Of a stretch of DNA of 50,054 nt, positions 49,317 through 50,054 are shown in pieces. Made by a program: the position numbers and the translations under genes. The first letter of the stretch is position 1; every line of letters starts with the position of its first letter. Below the pieces are notes generated by a model. The model made no database searches. It saw only the letters and a program-made list of their open reading frames with translations, and was not told where the DNA came from. The stretch comes from Candidatus Odyssella sp. (GTDB lineage Bacteria; Pseudomonadota; Alphaproteobacteria; Bin65): contig JAEULD010000229.1 of the NCBI GenBank assembly GCA_016792765.1, positions 1-50,054 of the forward strand. Direction: 5' to 3'.

Positions 49317-50054
49317 ATGGATGCCGGCGATCTTTCGGTTTTCGCGGCGGTGGCGGGCGCGGGCGGCATCAACCGCGCGGCGCACGCGCTCAACACGGTG
49401 CAGTCGAACGTGACGCAGCGTATCCGCCAGCTCGAGCGCGAGCTGGGCGTGCCGCTGTTCCACCGCCACAGCCGCGGCGTCACGCTGACGCCGGCCGGCG
49501 CGCGGCTTCTGCCTTATGCGCAGCGCATCGGGCACCTGCTCGGCGAGGCCTGGCGCGCGGCGACCGACGGCGCCGAGCCCGCGGGCCGGCTCGCGATCGG
49601 CTCGCTCGAGACGACGGCGGCACGGCGGCTGCCGCCGATCCTGTCGGCCTACGCGGCGGCCCATCCCAAGGTCGACATCGTGCTCGAGACCGGCACCACG
49701 GCCGAGCTCGTCGCCAAGGTCGCCGACCGCCGGCTCGAAGGCGCCTTCGTCGCGGGCCCGCTCGATCATCCGGACCTCGAGTCCGAGCCGATCGTCGAAG
49801 AGGAACTCGTGTTCCTCACCGCGCCGGGCGCGCCGAAGCTCGACGCCTCTCTCCGCGCCGCCGCGCGCGGCGAGGCCGAGATGAAGATCCTCGTGCTGCG
49901 CGCCGGCTGCTCCTATCGCCAGCGGCTCGAGCGGTTCCTGGCCGCGCATGGCGTGAAGGAGCCGCGGCGCCTCGAATTCGGCACCGTGGACGGGATCGTC
50001 GGCTGCGTCGGCGCCGGGATCGGCGTCACCCTGATGCCGCGCGCGATCGTCGAG
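49317..50054 (+). CDS. LysR-family transcriptional regulator (3' truncated by window edge)
   Basis: The first 246 residues of a LysR-type regulator are present. The winged helix-turn-helix is at the N-terminus: 'LSVFAAVAGAGGINRAAHAL', 'NTVQSNVTQRIRQLERELGV', 'PLFHRHSRGVTLTPAGARLL'. The effector domain starts with 'GRLAIGSLETTAARRLPPIL' and runs to 'GVTLMPRAIVE' at the window end. CGGGAGA lies upstream of the ATG at 49317. It is divergent from nitronate monooxygenase and probably regulates it, itself, or both (inference). About 50 residues are missing. Confidence 0.92.
   Translation, partial: MDAGDLSVFAAVAGAGGINRAAHALNTVQSNVTQRIRQLERELGVPLFHRHSRGVTLTPAGARLLPYAQRIGHLLGEAWRAATDGAEPAGRLAIGSLETTAARRLPPILSAYAAAHPKVDIVLETGTTAELVAKVADRRLEGAFVAGPLDHPDLESEPIVEEELVFLTAPGAPKLDASLRAAARGEAEMKILVLRAGCSYRQRLERFLAAHGVKEPRRLEFGTVDGIVGCVGAGIGVTLMPRAIVE

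Overview
The window is about 50 kb of very GC-rich DNA, densely packed and rich in GTG and TTG starts. It looks like a chromosomal segment of an alphaproteobacterium. The housekeeping content supports this: an ETF-ubiquinone oxidoreductase / TPR protein / IspE operon, a type-4-like uracil-DNA glycosylase beside a soluble lytic transglycosylase and MoaB, and a single-pass Sel1-repeat protein of PodJ-like topology. I would guess Rhodospirillales or a relative, but the sequence alone does not fix the order. No gap between genes exceeds 200 bases.

Region 1 (about 1-25,000) is a surface-glycan locus. It opens with the end of a methyltransferase gene, then a GT4 glycosyltransferase, a reverse-strand FkbM methyltransferase, another methyltransferase and three glycosyltransferases. 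Two of those three are paralogues that fuse a CgeB-like GT-B domain to a GT2-like domain. A forward operon follows (9863-15728): GmhA, GmhB, a transaldolase, an epimerase, a UDP-glucose-dehydrogenase-like protein that has lost its catalytic cysteine, and two SDR proteins. It meets a convergent reverse operon (24996-15735): Gfo/Idh/MocA oxidoreductase, HddA-like kinase, HddC-like nucleotidyltransferase, a second nucleotidyltransferase fused to a decayed GmhB domain, a thiamine-diphosphate E1 alpha/beta pair, a PLP enzyme with His in place of the catalytic Lys (ColD/E1 deoxygenase type), a GDP-sugar 4,6-dehydratase and a second HddA-like kinase. Together these encode a nucleotide-activated (probably GDP) D-glycero-D-manno-heptose route, apparently extended to a 6-deoxy, then 3,6-dideoxy, and possibly carbon-branched heptose. 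This is the most promising undescribed system in the window. No flippase, polymerase or ABC exporter is visible, so the final polymer is unknown.

A tRNA-Gln(UUG) gene (25046-25120, reverse) marks the change from the glycan locus to core genes, with its 3' end facing the glycan locus.

Region 2 (25,270-38,050) is mostly core: a ParB-like protein and a Sel1-repeat membrane protein that share an N-terminal helical motif; convergent ispE, a TPR protein and ETF-QO; then uracil-DNA glycosylase, lytic transglycosylase, MoaB and a DUF2927 protein on the forward strand, followed by an SDR on the reverse strand.

Region 3 (38,240-50,054) holds three tandem paralogous proline-rich small lipoproteins, a DUF985 cupin, a large alpha-2-macroglobulin paired with penicillin-binding protein 1C, a 158-base palindromic intergenic element, a nitronate monooxygenase and a divergent, truncated LysR regulator. 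All assignments come from reading motifs and context; no database search was run.
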